Assembly (NCBI GenBank): GCA_963780895.1
Contig: CAWAEG010000006.1
Span: forward strand, 248,001-312,000
Length of the DNA: 64,000 nucleotides
Source: DASQFI01 sp963780895
Lineage (GTDB): Bacteria > Acidobacteriota > Vicinamibacteria > Vicinamibacterales > SCN-69-37
Direction of reading: 5' to 3'
Shown: positions 1 through 9,185 of the stretch, piece by piece
Layout: every line of letters starts with the position of its first letter
Numbering within the stretch: the first letter of the stretch is position 1
Program-made: the position numbers and the translations under genes
The notes under the pieces: model-generated
Told to the model about the DNA's origin: nothing
Seen by the model: the letters and a program-made list of their open reading frames with translations, nothing else
The model's database searches: none

Positions 1-329
1 GGGATATCGCCCGTCGCGAGCGCCGAGATGCCGCGCGCCCGCAACATCCACCCGTCGTCCTGTCCGTCGGTCAGGATTTGAATCCGAGACGTGGCGTCGA
101 GGACTGGCGCAGGCAGACTGCTCCGACGTCCGGAACCCAGCGTGGCTGGTCTCGGCCCCCACGCAAAGTCGTCGCTCAGTCGAGCTTCCGCGAACCGGTT
201 GGTGCCGACCGCGGCGACCAGATCCCGTATGGCCCGGTTGACCCGATTCTGCCGGACCAGCCCCGGCACGACCGAGATCGCCAGCACCACAGCCACAGCC
301 GCCAATCCTCCGGCGAACCACCACTTCAT
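1..329 (-). CDS. Membrane-anchored protein, N-terminal fragment (runs off the left edge)
   Basis: An uninterrupted frame of 109 codons starts at the ATG at 327-329 and leaves the window still open. It begins MKWWFAGG followed by a hydrophobic stretch to about residue 24 (LAAVAVVLAISVVPGLV), which reads as a signal anchor, and then a basic segment (RQNRVNRAIRDLVAAVG). The remaining roughly 70 residues look extracytoplasmic and contain no motif I recognise. The start lies 30 bases downstream of the amidohydrolase stop on the same strand, so the two are probably cotranscribed. Function unknown. Confidence 0.6.
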   Translation of the reverse strand, partial: MKWWFAGGLAAVAVVLAISVVPGLVRQNRVNRAIRDLVAAVGTNRFAEARLSDDFAWGPRPATLGSGRRSSLPAPVLDATSRIQILTDGQDDGWMLRARGISALATGDI

Positions 330-358
330 CCGGCGGCCTGTCGGGATGGCGGCCGTAA

Positions 359-1619
359 TCACCGATCCGAAGTCGGTTTCCGCGCGTCCACAACGACGGC
401 GCCGTCTTTCATGACCCACCGGACGCCGGTGAAGAGCACGTCGATCTTCTCGAGAGGATTGCCGTCCACCGCGACGATGTCGGCGGCATAGCCCGTTGCG
501 ATTCGGCCGAGTCGATCTTTCATACCGAGAAGCTCGGCGCCCACGGTCGTGGCCGACGCCAGCGCCTGCGCCGGCGTCATGCCAGCCTTGACGAACCAGG
601 CGAGCTCGCGCGTGTTCTGGCCGAACATCGAATACACCGCGTCCGAACCCATGCCGACCCGAACGCCCGCCTTCACGGCCCGGCGAGTCGACTCGAGGTT
701 CTTGTCGATGTATGAGAGGAGCGGCGGGATGGCGTCAGCAGGAAACCCGTAGTCGTCCTTGGCATCCACGTAATACCGGTTGTGATCGATCGTCGGCACC
801 CAGACCGTGCCGCGCTTCGCCATCTCCGCGAGCGTCTCGTCGTCCAGATCGATGCCGTGCTCGACGGAATCCGCGCCCGCCCGCACAGCGTCTTTGGCTC
901 CAGACGGTCCGTACGAATGAATCGCGACCTTCCGCCCCTTCGCGTGCGCCGTGTCGACGATGGCCTTGAGCGCCTCGAACCCGATCGTCTGCGTCGTGTC
1001 GACACTCTGGAAGCTGCCGCGTGACGCGTAGACCTTCACCCAGTCCGCATTCGTGGCCAGCCGGGCCTCGGTCGTCTGCTGCATCGCCGCCGAAGTAGGC
1101 GTCGCGCCACCGCCGGCCGAGATGCCCTGGCCCGCGACGAACATCCTCGGCCCGACCATGCGACCGGAGTTGATCAGGTCTCGCATGGCGAGATCCGTGC
1201 CGCGGGACGCGCCGAGATCGCGCACCGTCGTCACGCCGGTCTCGAGCGTCCGGCGCGCGTTCGCTTCCGCGAGCTTCACGGTCTCGGCCGGATCGCGCGC
1301 CGGCTGGCCGAGCGGCCTCGTCCCGGGCGTGCCGGACCAGTAGTAGGTCATGTGCGTGTGCAGATCGATCAATCCGGGAATCGCGGTGTATTGGCTCAGG
1401 TCGATTGTCTCGGCGCCGGCCGGGATCGCGCGCGCGTCCGTTCCCACGCTTACGACGCGATCGCCGTCGATGACGATCGACGGCGCGGGCGACGAGCTGC
1501 GTGCCGTCCCAGACTCGTCCGAAACGCAACGCTTTGACGGCTCGGGGAGTCGGGGTCCCGGCGATGCCAACGACCGTCAACAGAAGCCCCACGAGAGCGA
1601 ATGCGGTTGTCTTGGCCAT
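359..1619 (-). CDS. Secreted amidohydrolase, imidazolonepropionase-like (one frameshift)
   Basis: A metal-dependent amidohydrolase. The signal peptide and start (MAKTTAFALVGLLLTVVGIAG, ATG at 1617-1619) are in one frame up to about DGTQLVA. The catalytic part, from about APSIVIDGDRVVSVG, is in the next frame, so one base is gained or lost near 1480-1490. Metal-binding signatures of the superfamily are visible: the HxH motif in LIDLHTHMTYYW, later histidines in AIHSYG and SVEHGID, and the aspartate in GMGSDA. Length after repair (about 420 residues) is normal for exported members of this family, which often act on peptides or small amides. The actual substrate is unknown. The frameshift may be a sequencing error, because the rest is well conserved. 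It is divergent from the ArsR-methyltransferase gene, with about 100 bases between the two starts. Confidence 0.82.
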
Positions 1620-1666
1620 AGGCGACGTGGCCGATTGTAAGTGCCCAGAAGGCGAGTTCCCAGCGG

Positions 1667-1717
1667 TTGACATGCAGGCCCGTTTCGTAATATCTTTACA
1701 TCCGGATTTACGGATAT
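1667..1717 (+). promoter_or_regulatory. Promoter and palindromic operator of the ArsR-methyltransferase/ahcY operon
   Basis: A perfect -35 hexamer TTGACA lies at 1667-1672. A weaker -10-like TATCTT at 1691-1696 follows after 18 bases. A 28-bp imperfect palindrome at 1690-1717 (outer half-sites ATATC and GATAT, centre TCCGGA; 11 of 14 positions pair) covers the -10 and the presumed transcription start and ends on the base before the ATG. No Shine-Dalgarno sequence precedes that ATG. ArsR-family repressors normally bind such dyads, so autoregulation is the natural inference. Confidence 0.55.
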
Positions 1718-2704
1718 ATGCCAGAGGCGCTTCCTCTTCTCGGCTCGTTTTCAGCGCTCTCCGACACGACCCGGTGCCGGATGTTGTGGCTCCTCGACGA
1801 GCAGGAACTGACGGTGTCGGAGCTTTGCGCCGTGCTTCAGTTGCCGCAGTCCACGGTCAGCCGGCACCTGAAAACGCTCGCCGACGCGGCCTGGGTCTCG
1901 TCGCGGCGCGATGGAACCAGCCGGTACTACGCGTTGGCGGTGAACGGTCACGCGTCCAACGGCAACGGCGGCTCGGCGGGACGCCACGCGATAGCGAAGA
2001 GCGCACGAGCGCAGATCTGGGCGCTGACGCGCGCCGAGCTCGCCAACCGTCCGGGTGTCGAGCACGATCGCCGGCGGCTTGCGCGGGTCCTCGCGCGCCG
2101 GAGTGAGACCTCGCAGCAATTCTTCGCCTCGTCCGCAGGGCAGTGGGATCGCCTGCGCTCGGAGCTCTTCGGCGACGACTTCGCGATGCGCGCCCTCGTC
2201 GCGCTGATGCCGGCCGGCTGGACGGTCGCGGATCTGGGCTGCGGCACAGGGGCGATGCTCGCGACGCTCGCGCCACACGTCTCGCACGTCATCGGCGTGG
2301 ATGCGTCCGAAGAAATGCTCGGTGCCGCCCGGAAACGGCTCGAAGGTGTCGCCAGCGTGGATCTCCGGAAGGGATCGCTCGAGGCGCTGCCGATCGATGC
2401 GGCCTCCGTCGATGCGGCGACGATCATGCTCGTGCTGCACCATCTGCCGTCGCCAGCCGCCGCGATTGGCGAGGCGGCGCGCATTCTGCGCCCGGGCGGC
2501 CGGCTTCTGATCGTGGACATGGTGCCGCACGGGCACGAGGAGTATCGTCAGCAGATGGGTCACGTCTGGCTCGGTTTTTCCGAAGAGCAGACGAAGCGTC
2601 TGCTGACGCAATCCGGGCTTGCCGCGCCGCGCGTGCTGGCGCTGCCGCCGGACGAAGACGCGAAGGGCCCGGGCCTGTTCGCGGCCAGCGCGCACAAGGG
2701 TTGA
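1718..2704 (+). CDS. ArsR-family regulator fused to a class I SAM methyltransferase
   Basis: Two domains. Residues about 5-75 form an ArsR-type winged helix (LSDTTRCRMLWLLDEQELTVSELCAVL, then a recognition helix STVSRHLKTLADAAWV and the wing RDGTSRYYAL). Residues about 130-300 are a Rossmann methyltransferase with motif I VADLGCGTG, an acidic ribose-binding residue in IGVDASEEML, and a ubiE-like post-motif ILRPGGRLLIVDM. I see no metal-binding cysteine pair. The gene is 67 bases upstream of ahcY on the same strand, so sensing SAM or SAH rather than metal is a reasonable inference; ArsR-type regulators of SAH recycling (SahR) are known in other phyla. The start is the ATG directly abutting the palindrome, which implies a leaderless or very short 5' end. 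Confidence 0.85.
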   Translation: MPEALPLLGSFSALSDTTRCRMLWLLDEQELTVSELCAVLQLPQSTVSRHLKTLADAAWVSSRRDGTSRYYALAVNGHASNGNGGSAGRHAIAKSARAQIWALTRAELANRPGVEHDRRRLARVLARRSETSQQFFASSAGQWDRLRSELFGDDFAMRALVALMPAGWTVADLGCGTGAMLATLAPHVSHVIGVDASEEMLGAARKRLEGVASVDLRKGSLEALPIDAASVDAATIMLVLHHLPSPAAAIGEAARILRPGGRLLIVDMVPHGHEEYRQQMGHVWLGFSEEQTKRLLTQSGLAAPRVLALPPDEDAKGPGLFAASAHKG

Positions 2705-2771
2705 GAACGTGAGACGCAGCGGCCGGCTCGCGCCAGCTCGTCTGCGAAAGAGTGAACCAGAGGGAGTCATC

Positions 2772-4274
<1,503 letters not shown>

Positions 4275-4304
4275 CGGGCCGTTCGACGCACGGCGTCTCG
4301 ATCG

Positions 4305-4347
4305 ACGACGAAGCTCACGAAGCGTGGGCTTCGTCGTTTTGCTTTTT
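4305..4347 (+). terminator. Intrinsic terminator after ahcY
   Basis: A perfect 10-bp stem (ACGACGAAGC at 4305-4314 with GCTTCGTCGT at 4328-4337) is followed by a T-rich tract TTTGCTTTTT. It lies 30 bases after the ahcY stop. Confidence 0.85.
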
Positions 4348-4375
4348 GGCGGCTGCTTGTCTCAGAGCGTTGAAC

Positions 4376-4685
4376 CGCGAAGGACACGAAGGGCACGAAG
4401 AAAAACCCGACAAGTGTGAGAGCGATTTGAAAACACCCGCTGACCTGGCGGGCCCGGCTTCGCCGGGCTGCGGTGTGAGAGAGACTCGCGACCCGACAAG
4501 ACGGCTGAAGCAGGTTTCACACTTGGGGGACGGGTCTCGCTTGCGCGAGCAAGACCCGTCCCCCAACTCTTGAAACCCAATCTCAGCCGTCTTGTCGGTC
4601 GCGGGTCTCCCTCACACCGCCTCGCCGCCGCAGGCGGCCGCCAGGTCAGCGCCGTCTTCGTGCCCTTCGTGAGCTTCGTGGTCCC
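4376..4685. repeat. Long foldback (inverted-repeat) element between convergent genes
   Basis: About 310 bp that folds on itself. The outer arms carry GGACACGAAGGGCACGAAG (4382-4400) against its reverse complement near 4656-4684. The middle arms share CGCTGACCTGGCGG. Inner arms of about 70 bp (from GCGGTGTGAG near 4471 and its complement ending near 4620) meet at a hairpin around GACGGGTCT...AGACCCGTC (4530-4562). The element fills the gap between ahcY and the convergent YD-repeat gene. No coding capacity is evident; the short ORFs inside are products of the palindrome. Confidence 0.8.
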
Positions 4686-4707
4686 CGCTCTTGGGAAGCG
4701 CTCTTGG

Positions 4708-6412
4708 CTACCGAAGCACCCGCTTGCCCACGACGGCGCCCTGCTCCATCGTGAACTCGGTGACGGTCTGGTCCGGGGCTACGACGATCGTCTGCGCCGC
4801 GTAGACACGGGGAGCGGTCGTCGAACGTGTACTTGAACTGGAACGAGCGGCCATCGCCGAACGTGAGCCGCGAGACCCGTTCTCGCACGTACCAGACCCG
4901 ATATAGGACCTGGCCGCGGTCGTCCGTGGCGGCCGTGAGCCTCAAAGCGTCGTAGATGTAGCGGCGGGTTCGGCCGGCGTGATCCACGACGGATGCGAGC
5001 CGCCCTTCCTCGTCATAGGCATACCGGACGGTGCGCTGCTGGTCGTCGCTCATGGACACGACCCGGTCGTGCGTGTCGTAGGTGAACTCGACGAACTGGC
5101 CCGACGGCGACGTCACCTTGAGCAGGTTGCGACTCGCGTCGCGGTCGATGCGAACGGTCCGGCCCTGACGATCGGTCATTCCGATCAGCGCGGCGTCCGC
5201 GCTTCGCCTGGCGTTGGCTGCCGGCGGGAATCGAAGCACGAGGCCGTCCGGAAACGTCAGATCCCAGCCCCTGTCGCGCCATCGGATCGTGGCTTTCGCG
5301 AACGGCGGGGTCGTGTGCGTCGATTCGTAGACCGCGTCGGCGAATCCCGTGCCGGGCGACGTGCGGTCAAAGCGCACGGGCGACCCGCCGGCGAGAATCA
5401 GATCCATCCAGGTGAAGGGATCGCGCGTGCCGACGGGAAAGATGTCGAGCGAGTGGTCCGTGGCCACGCCGAAGGCCCGTCGTTGAATGTCCCAGAGAGA
5501 GAAGGCGCGCGTAATCGCCAGTGGCCAGCTACCGGCGAGGAAGAGATCGGTCTGCCGCGTCACGAGCTTGCCGGTGCGCAAGTCGATCTCGAGTTGATCC
5601 AGCTCGCGATCCATGTGGAGTCCCGGAACGCAGTCCGTGATCGTCGCTGCCGCCGGTGCGCTGGGCGAGCGCTCGACGCTCTCTGCCAGCACGCAGGCAT
5701 ATGCGCCGGGCTTCGGCGGGTCTTTCGGCGGCGCCGGACGCGCAGGTGGAGCCTCGGGCGTTGCCGACGCCTTGAGAAAACCGAAGTCCTCGCGCATGAC
5801 GTCGAGGGCCTCGGGATCCATCGCGTTCGCGTACAGCAGGCTCGTCGGGTCGTCGTTGACCGGGTGACCGTAGACGAGCATGGCGACGTTCTTGCTCACC
5901 ATCTTGCGCGCCCGCGACTGGAAGACGGCCGCGGCGTCGGCCCTGGACGGCGGCGGAAACATCCGGGCCGCGGACACGACGGCGAAGCGTCCGAACATCC
6001 GAAAGTTGAACGCGTACCGCCAGTCGAAGCTCTGGATGTACATGTCCGCTTCGGTCACCGCGATGACGACAGCGTTCGAATCGTTGGCGAGACGCGGGTG
6101 CGCCCGGCGCACCGAATCGATCAGCCGTTCGGCTATGTACTGTCCGCGAACCTGGTTGAACGCCGTCGGGTCGAGCGGAAGCGGCGGCAGCACCTCGACC
6201 GTGAGCCCCAGTTCTGACCGGTAGAAGGCGGGAAAGTCGTCGATGCTCAACCGCGCCGGGGGACCCAGCCGTACGAGGTAGGGGCGTTTGCCCGGTTGCG
6301 ATGGAGCGTCGGACGAACCCGGGTTCTCCGCGAGGGGGCGGACCGCCAGTCCGGTCGTCAGGATCGCGATCGCGACGACGGCTACCTGCCACCGCGAAGC
6401 GTTCTTGGTCAT
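4708..6412 (-). CDS. Secreted archaemetzincin-like/YD-repeat protein (one frameshift near the C-terminus)
   Basis: The start MTKNASRWQVAVVAIAILTTGLAV gives a signal peptide. Residues about 50-200 resemble the archaemetzincin (M54) fold: VVIAVTEADMYIQSFDWRYAFN matches the family's conserved strand and loop, and FAVVSAARM the next strand. Where the family has its HExxHxxG zinc site, this protein has KMVSKNVAMLVYGHPVNDD, so it should be catalytically dead. The second half has a DUF6531/RHS-like entry (VTRQTDLFLAGSWPLAITRAFSLWD) and YD repeats (VRYAYDEEGRLASVVDHAGRTRRYIYD). The frame breaks near 4818 in a GGGG run; in the next frame the protein ends naturally with TIVVAPDQTVTEF and a TAG at 4708. 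It may be a cell-surface or secreted structural protein; function unknown. Confidence 0.7.
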
Positions 6413-6454
6413 AGGTCGTCTGGAAGGGTATCGGTCACGATCTACAATCGCCGC

Positions 6455-6847
6455 ATGTCCACGGCGCATCGCTCCGTCCAGGCCCAAGGTCTCCCCGCAC
6501 CCGTCGGCCCGTATTCGCCCGCGACGGCGCTCGACCGCTTCGTTTTCGTCTCCGGTCAGGGCGCGACCGATCCGGCGACCGGCAAGCTGGCCGGAACGGA
6601 CATCGACATCCAGACCGAGCAGTGCCTCAGAAATGTCGAGACGATTCTCAAGGCCGCGGGCACCGATCTCCAGCACGTGCTCCGGTGCGGCGTGTTCCTG
6701 CTCGACATGCGCGAGTTCGGCCGGATGAACGCCGTCTACGAGCGCATGTTCGGCGCGCACCGGCCCGCAAGGACGACGATCCAGGCTGCGGCGCTGCCAG
6801 GCGACGGGCTGCGCGTCGAGATCGATTGCATCGCGTACATGCCGTAG
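6455..6847 (+). CDS. RidA/YjgF-family enamine-imine deaminase
   Basis: A 130-residue protein of the RidA family, which hydrolyses reactive enamine/imine intermediates made by PLP enzymes and acts as a cytosolic trimer. Family landmarks are PAPVGPYSPA, FVSGQGATDPATGKL, QTEQCLRNVETILKAAG and the C-terminal active-site arginine region PARTTIQAAALPGDGLRVEIDCIA. The ATG at 6455 is 42 bases from the divergent M54/YD start. A longer frame back to 6296 overlaps that gene and is not family-like. Confidence 0.93.
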   Translation: MSTAHRSVQAQGLPAPVGPYSPATALDRFVFVSGQGATDPATGKLAGTDIDIQTEQCLRNVETILKAAGTDLQHVLRCGVFLLDMREFGRMNAVYERMFGAHRPARTTIQAAALPGDGLRVEIDCIAYMP

Positions 6848-6925
6848 GCAACTCAGAATCTGGAACCGTAAACTCAGAACTCAGAACTCTGAACTCAGAG
6901 CTTGGGACTCGGAACTTGCGCGCCG
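6848..6925. repeat. Short degenerate repeat tract (AACTCAGA-type)
   Basis: The gap between the RidA and glycosyltransferase genes is built from imperfect repeats of a GAACTCAGAACT-like word (about 6868-6900). A related GAACTTCGAA-type tract occurs near 45905-45948. It has no hairpin of terminator quality. Confidence 0.5.
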
Positions 6926-8173
6926 ATGCGCATTCTCCTCGCCATCCACAACGCCTACACCGACGCGACGAGCGGCGCGGCCCAGAGCATGCGGATCATG
7001 CTGCAGTGGCTGAACGACGCCGGGCACGAGTGCCGGGTCTTGGGCACGGCGCGTTTCGACGGCAAGCCGCCCGACCGCCTTGACGCGCACCTCGAGGCCC
7101 TGGACGTCGAGATTCGCCGGAGCCCGGCGTCCAAGGTGTTCGTCCGATCGGTGCGGAAACCCGCCAACATGGTCGTCGGGCGGCCGACCGCCAGCTTCGT
7201 CCTCGAAGACGTCCCCGTCAGGATGCTGCTTTCTCGCGGGGAACTCGGATCAACCCGGGAGACCTTCGAGCTGGCGCAGTTCCTGTTCCTGCTCGAGGAG
7301 GAGCTCGGGCAGTTCAAACCGGACATCGTGCTCAGTTACGGCGGGCACCCGGTCATCCAGCAGGTCATGCAGCGGGCGCGGCGCCGCGGTGTCCTGACGG
7401 TGTTCACCCTCCGCAATCACGGGTACAACGATCGCAAGCTCTTCGAGCACGTGGATCACGTTTTCACGACGAGCCCCTACCTGAGCGAAGTCTACCGTCA
7501 GGAAATCGGGCTCCGCAGCGTGGGGATCGAGTCGCCGATCGAATGGGCCGACGTCGAGGCGCCCGAGGAGATGCGGCGCTTCGTGACGTTCGTCAATCCC
7601 ACGCTGCCCAAGGGCGCGATGATGTTTGCGCGTCTTGCCGGCATGCTCGGCGAGCAGCGCCCCGATATTCCGGTGCTGGTCGTGCAGTCGGCGGCCAGCG
7701 CGGGACGCCTCAACGCCATTCCCGGTCTCGACTTCACGAAGTATCCGCACATCATGGCGGCGCCGCCGACCCCAAGGCCGGCTGATTTCTTCGCGCTCAC
7801 GCGCATCCTGCTCGTGCCGTCCATGTTTCGCGAACCGTTCGGCCGCGTGGCGGCCGAAGCGCTCATCAATGGCATTCCTCCGCTGGTGAGCGATCGCGGC
7901 GCGCTGCCCGAGACCGTGCGCGGCGCCGGCCGCGTGCTGCCGATGCCCGCGCGCATGAATGAGACCACGCAAGAACTGCCTACGGTCGTAGAAGCGCAGC
8001 CGTGGTTCGACGCCGTCTGCGAGTTGTGGGATGACGCGCGCACGTACGACGCCGCGTCCGCGCTCGCCAGGGAAACGGCGCTTCGGTGGTACGACGAATC
8101 CATCATGCGGCAGCGGTACCTCGACTACTTCACCTCGCTCGAGCGCGGCGCGCCGCTCTTCGACAGCGAATAA
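6926..8173 (+). CDS. Glycosyltransferase family 4-like protein
   Basis: A 415-residue GT-B glycosyltransferase with no signal peptide. The N-terminal Rossmann domain starts MRILLAIHNAYTDATSGAAQSMRIMLQWLNDAGHE, with the glycine-rich acceptor-site loop. The C-terminal donor domain contains FREPFGRVAAEALINGIPPLVSDRGALPETV, the GT4 pattern in which the two glutamates of E-x7-E contact the nucleotide sugar. The start is the ATG at 6926; the frame opens slightly earlier at a TTG without support. The likely role is surface polysaccharide or glycolipid synthesis; the acceptor is unknown. Confidence 0.85.
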   Translation: MRILLAIHNAYTDATSGAAQSMRIMLQWLNDAGHECRVLGTARFDGKPPDRLDAHLEALDVEIRRSPASKVFVRSVRKPANMVVGRPTASFVLEDVPVRMLLSRGELGSTRETFELAQFLFLLEEELGQFKPDIVLSYGGHPVIQQVMQRARRRGVLTVFTLRNHGYNDRKLFEHVDHVFTTSPYLSEVYRQEIGLRSVGIESPIEWADVEAPEEMRRFVTFVNPTLPKGAMMFARLAGMLGEQRPDIPVLVVQSAASAGRLNAIPGLDFTKYPHIMAAPPTPRPADFFALTRILLVPSMFREPFGRVAAEALINGIPPLVSDRGALPETVRGAGRVLPMPARMNETTQELPTVVEAQPWFDAVCELWDDARTYDAASALARETALRWYDESIMRQRYLDYFTSLERGAPLFDSE

Positions 8174-8283
8174 ATCGTTCGTGACGTCTCGAAAAGACGC
8201 CCGAGTCGCCTTCGCCGCGGATGAAAGTCCGCGCCACATTTGACTTGAGCGACACCGTGTCGGGAACAGCCGAAACAGCGGCC

Positions 8284-8300
8284 TGGTGAACAACTTGCAT
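8284..8300 (+). promoter_or_regulatory. Candidate sigma-54 promoter of the first PEP-CTERM gene
   Basis: TGG at 8284-8286 and TTGCA at 8295-8299 give the GG-N10-GC spacing of -24/-12 promoters, with a full TTGC in the -12 element. The -24 element (TGGTGAA) is weaker than consensus TGGCACG. A start near 8310 would leave the ATG at 8342, with AAGCGAGG before it, as the better start codon. Confidence 0.45.
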
Positions 8301-8320
8301 TGTGAGGGAGCCGTTTTTTG

Positions 8321-9115
8321 ATGGCCCAAGCGAGGATGCGAATGTCGAGCACCCCAAGCGCGCCACTGGCGACGACACTGGCAAATCCGAGGAAACGATC
8401 CTCCACGAAAGTGCGATTGGTCCAAGCCGCCGCGCTCGCGGCCGTGCTCGTACCGCTCGGCACCGTCGCCGTCGAGTCGTCCTCGATCACGTGTGGCTTC
8501 AACGGGGGATCGGGCAACTTTTGCGCGGGAAGCGGCGCCAACCAGCGCGTGTTCGACTTCCGGCCGCTCGGCAGCGGCTACAAGGTGGTGCTGGAATTCG
8601 ACAACGTGACCGGCCAGTTCGACATCACGATCCAGGATTTCTTCACGAACCAGTCGACCCTGCAGTCCGGAGGTCGCCTGGCGAACTTTCCGGATCACAC
8701 CTGTGTAACCATTCACGGGTTTACCGACTGCGTCGACTTCCACGTCACCGCACCGGGGCCCAGTTCGTCCACGTGGACGGGGTTCTACAACATGTTCATC
8801 TACTGGGACGCGGATACGAACGCGGTCTTCCCGAATGGACCTGGTCAACGAATTCGGATGCTGCACAACCTGGGCAGCACGCCCGGCAACGCCTTCGATA
8901 CCGACATCACCATCAACGCGTCTTATTTCCCCGGCTCGCCGTCGGTCATCGATCCGGGCATCGGCGGCCGGGACAACAACTTCCAGTCGTTCATCGTGAC
9001 GCAGGCGCCCATACCGGAGCCGGCGACGCTGTTGCTCGTCGGGTCAGGCCTGGGGGCGCTTCTGTACAATAGGCGCCGCCGGAGACGAGGTCCTGACGAA
9101 CCCGCGCACTCCTGA
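8321..9115 (+). CDS. PEP-CTERM sorting domain protein
   Basis: An exported protein of about 260 residues. A basic N-terminus is followed by a hydrophobic segment (VRLVQAAALAAVLVPLGTVAV) as signal peptide. The body is Asn/Gly/Asp-rich with Cys-containing loops. The C-terminus is a textbook PEP-CTERM signal: IPEPATLLLVGSGLGALLYNRRRRRRG. Such proteins are processed by an exosortase and commonly end up in the extracellular matrix; no exosortase is in this window. In-frame starts exist at 8321 (GAGGGAG upstream), 8336 and 8342; the last fits the sigma-54 promoter best. The gene is followed by a hairpin that may terminate it. Confidence 0.85.
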   Translation: MAQARMRMSSTPSAPLATTLANPRKRSSTKVRLVQAAALAAVLVPLGTVAVESSSITCGFNGGSGNFCAGSGANQRVFDFRPLGSGYKVVLEFDNVTGQFDITIQDFFTNQSTLQSGGRLANFPDHTCVTIHGFTDCVDFHVTAPGPSSSTWTGFYNMFIYWDADTNAVFPNGPGQRIRMLHNLGSTPGNAFDTDITINASYFPGSPSVIDPGIGGRDNNFQSFIVTQAPIPEPATLLLVGSGLGALLYNRRRRRRGPDEPAHS

Positions 9116-9130
9116 GCGCCCTTCGCCTTT

Positions 9131-9170
9131 CGAACGCCGGGTCTTCCAGATCCGGCGTTTTCGTTTCACG
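9131..9170 (+). terminator. Probable terminator after the PEP-CTERM gene
   Basis: The stem GAACGCCGG/CCGGCGTTTTC flanks an 11-base loop and runs into TTTTCGTTTC. It sits just after the PEP-CTERM stop and inside the presumed leader of the glycosyltransferase gene. Confidence 0.55.
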
Positions 9171-9185
9171 CCCCGATTCGATGTT

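Noticed and set aside
2705..2771. SAH riboswitch before ahcY
   Set aside because: The 67-base gap lacks the conserved SAH aptamer blocks and is fully explained by a spacer plus a Shine-Dalgarno site.
4684..4701. 18-base word ccccgctcttgggaagcg also found at 40523-40540
   Set aside because: One copy is inside the symporter coding end and the other in a non-coding tail; a chance match or a minor repeat edge is possible, and there is no further shared flank.
4979..6217. Long plus-strand ORF (412 codons)
   Set aside because: It is the antisense of the M54/YD gene, lacks motifs, and has shadow composition.
8174..8320. Riboswitch (c-di-GMP type) upstream of the first PEP-CTERM gene
   Set aside because: No match to the conserved GEMM core; only small GC-rich hairpins are present.
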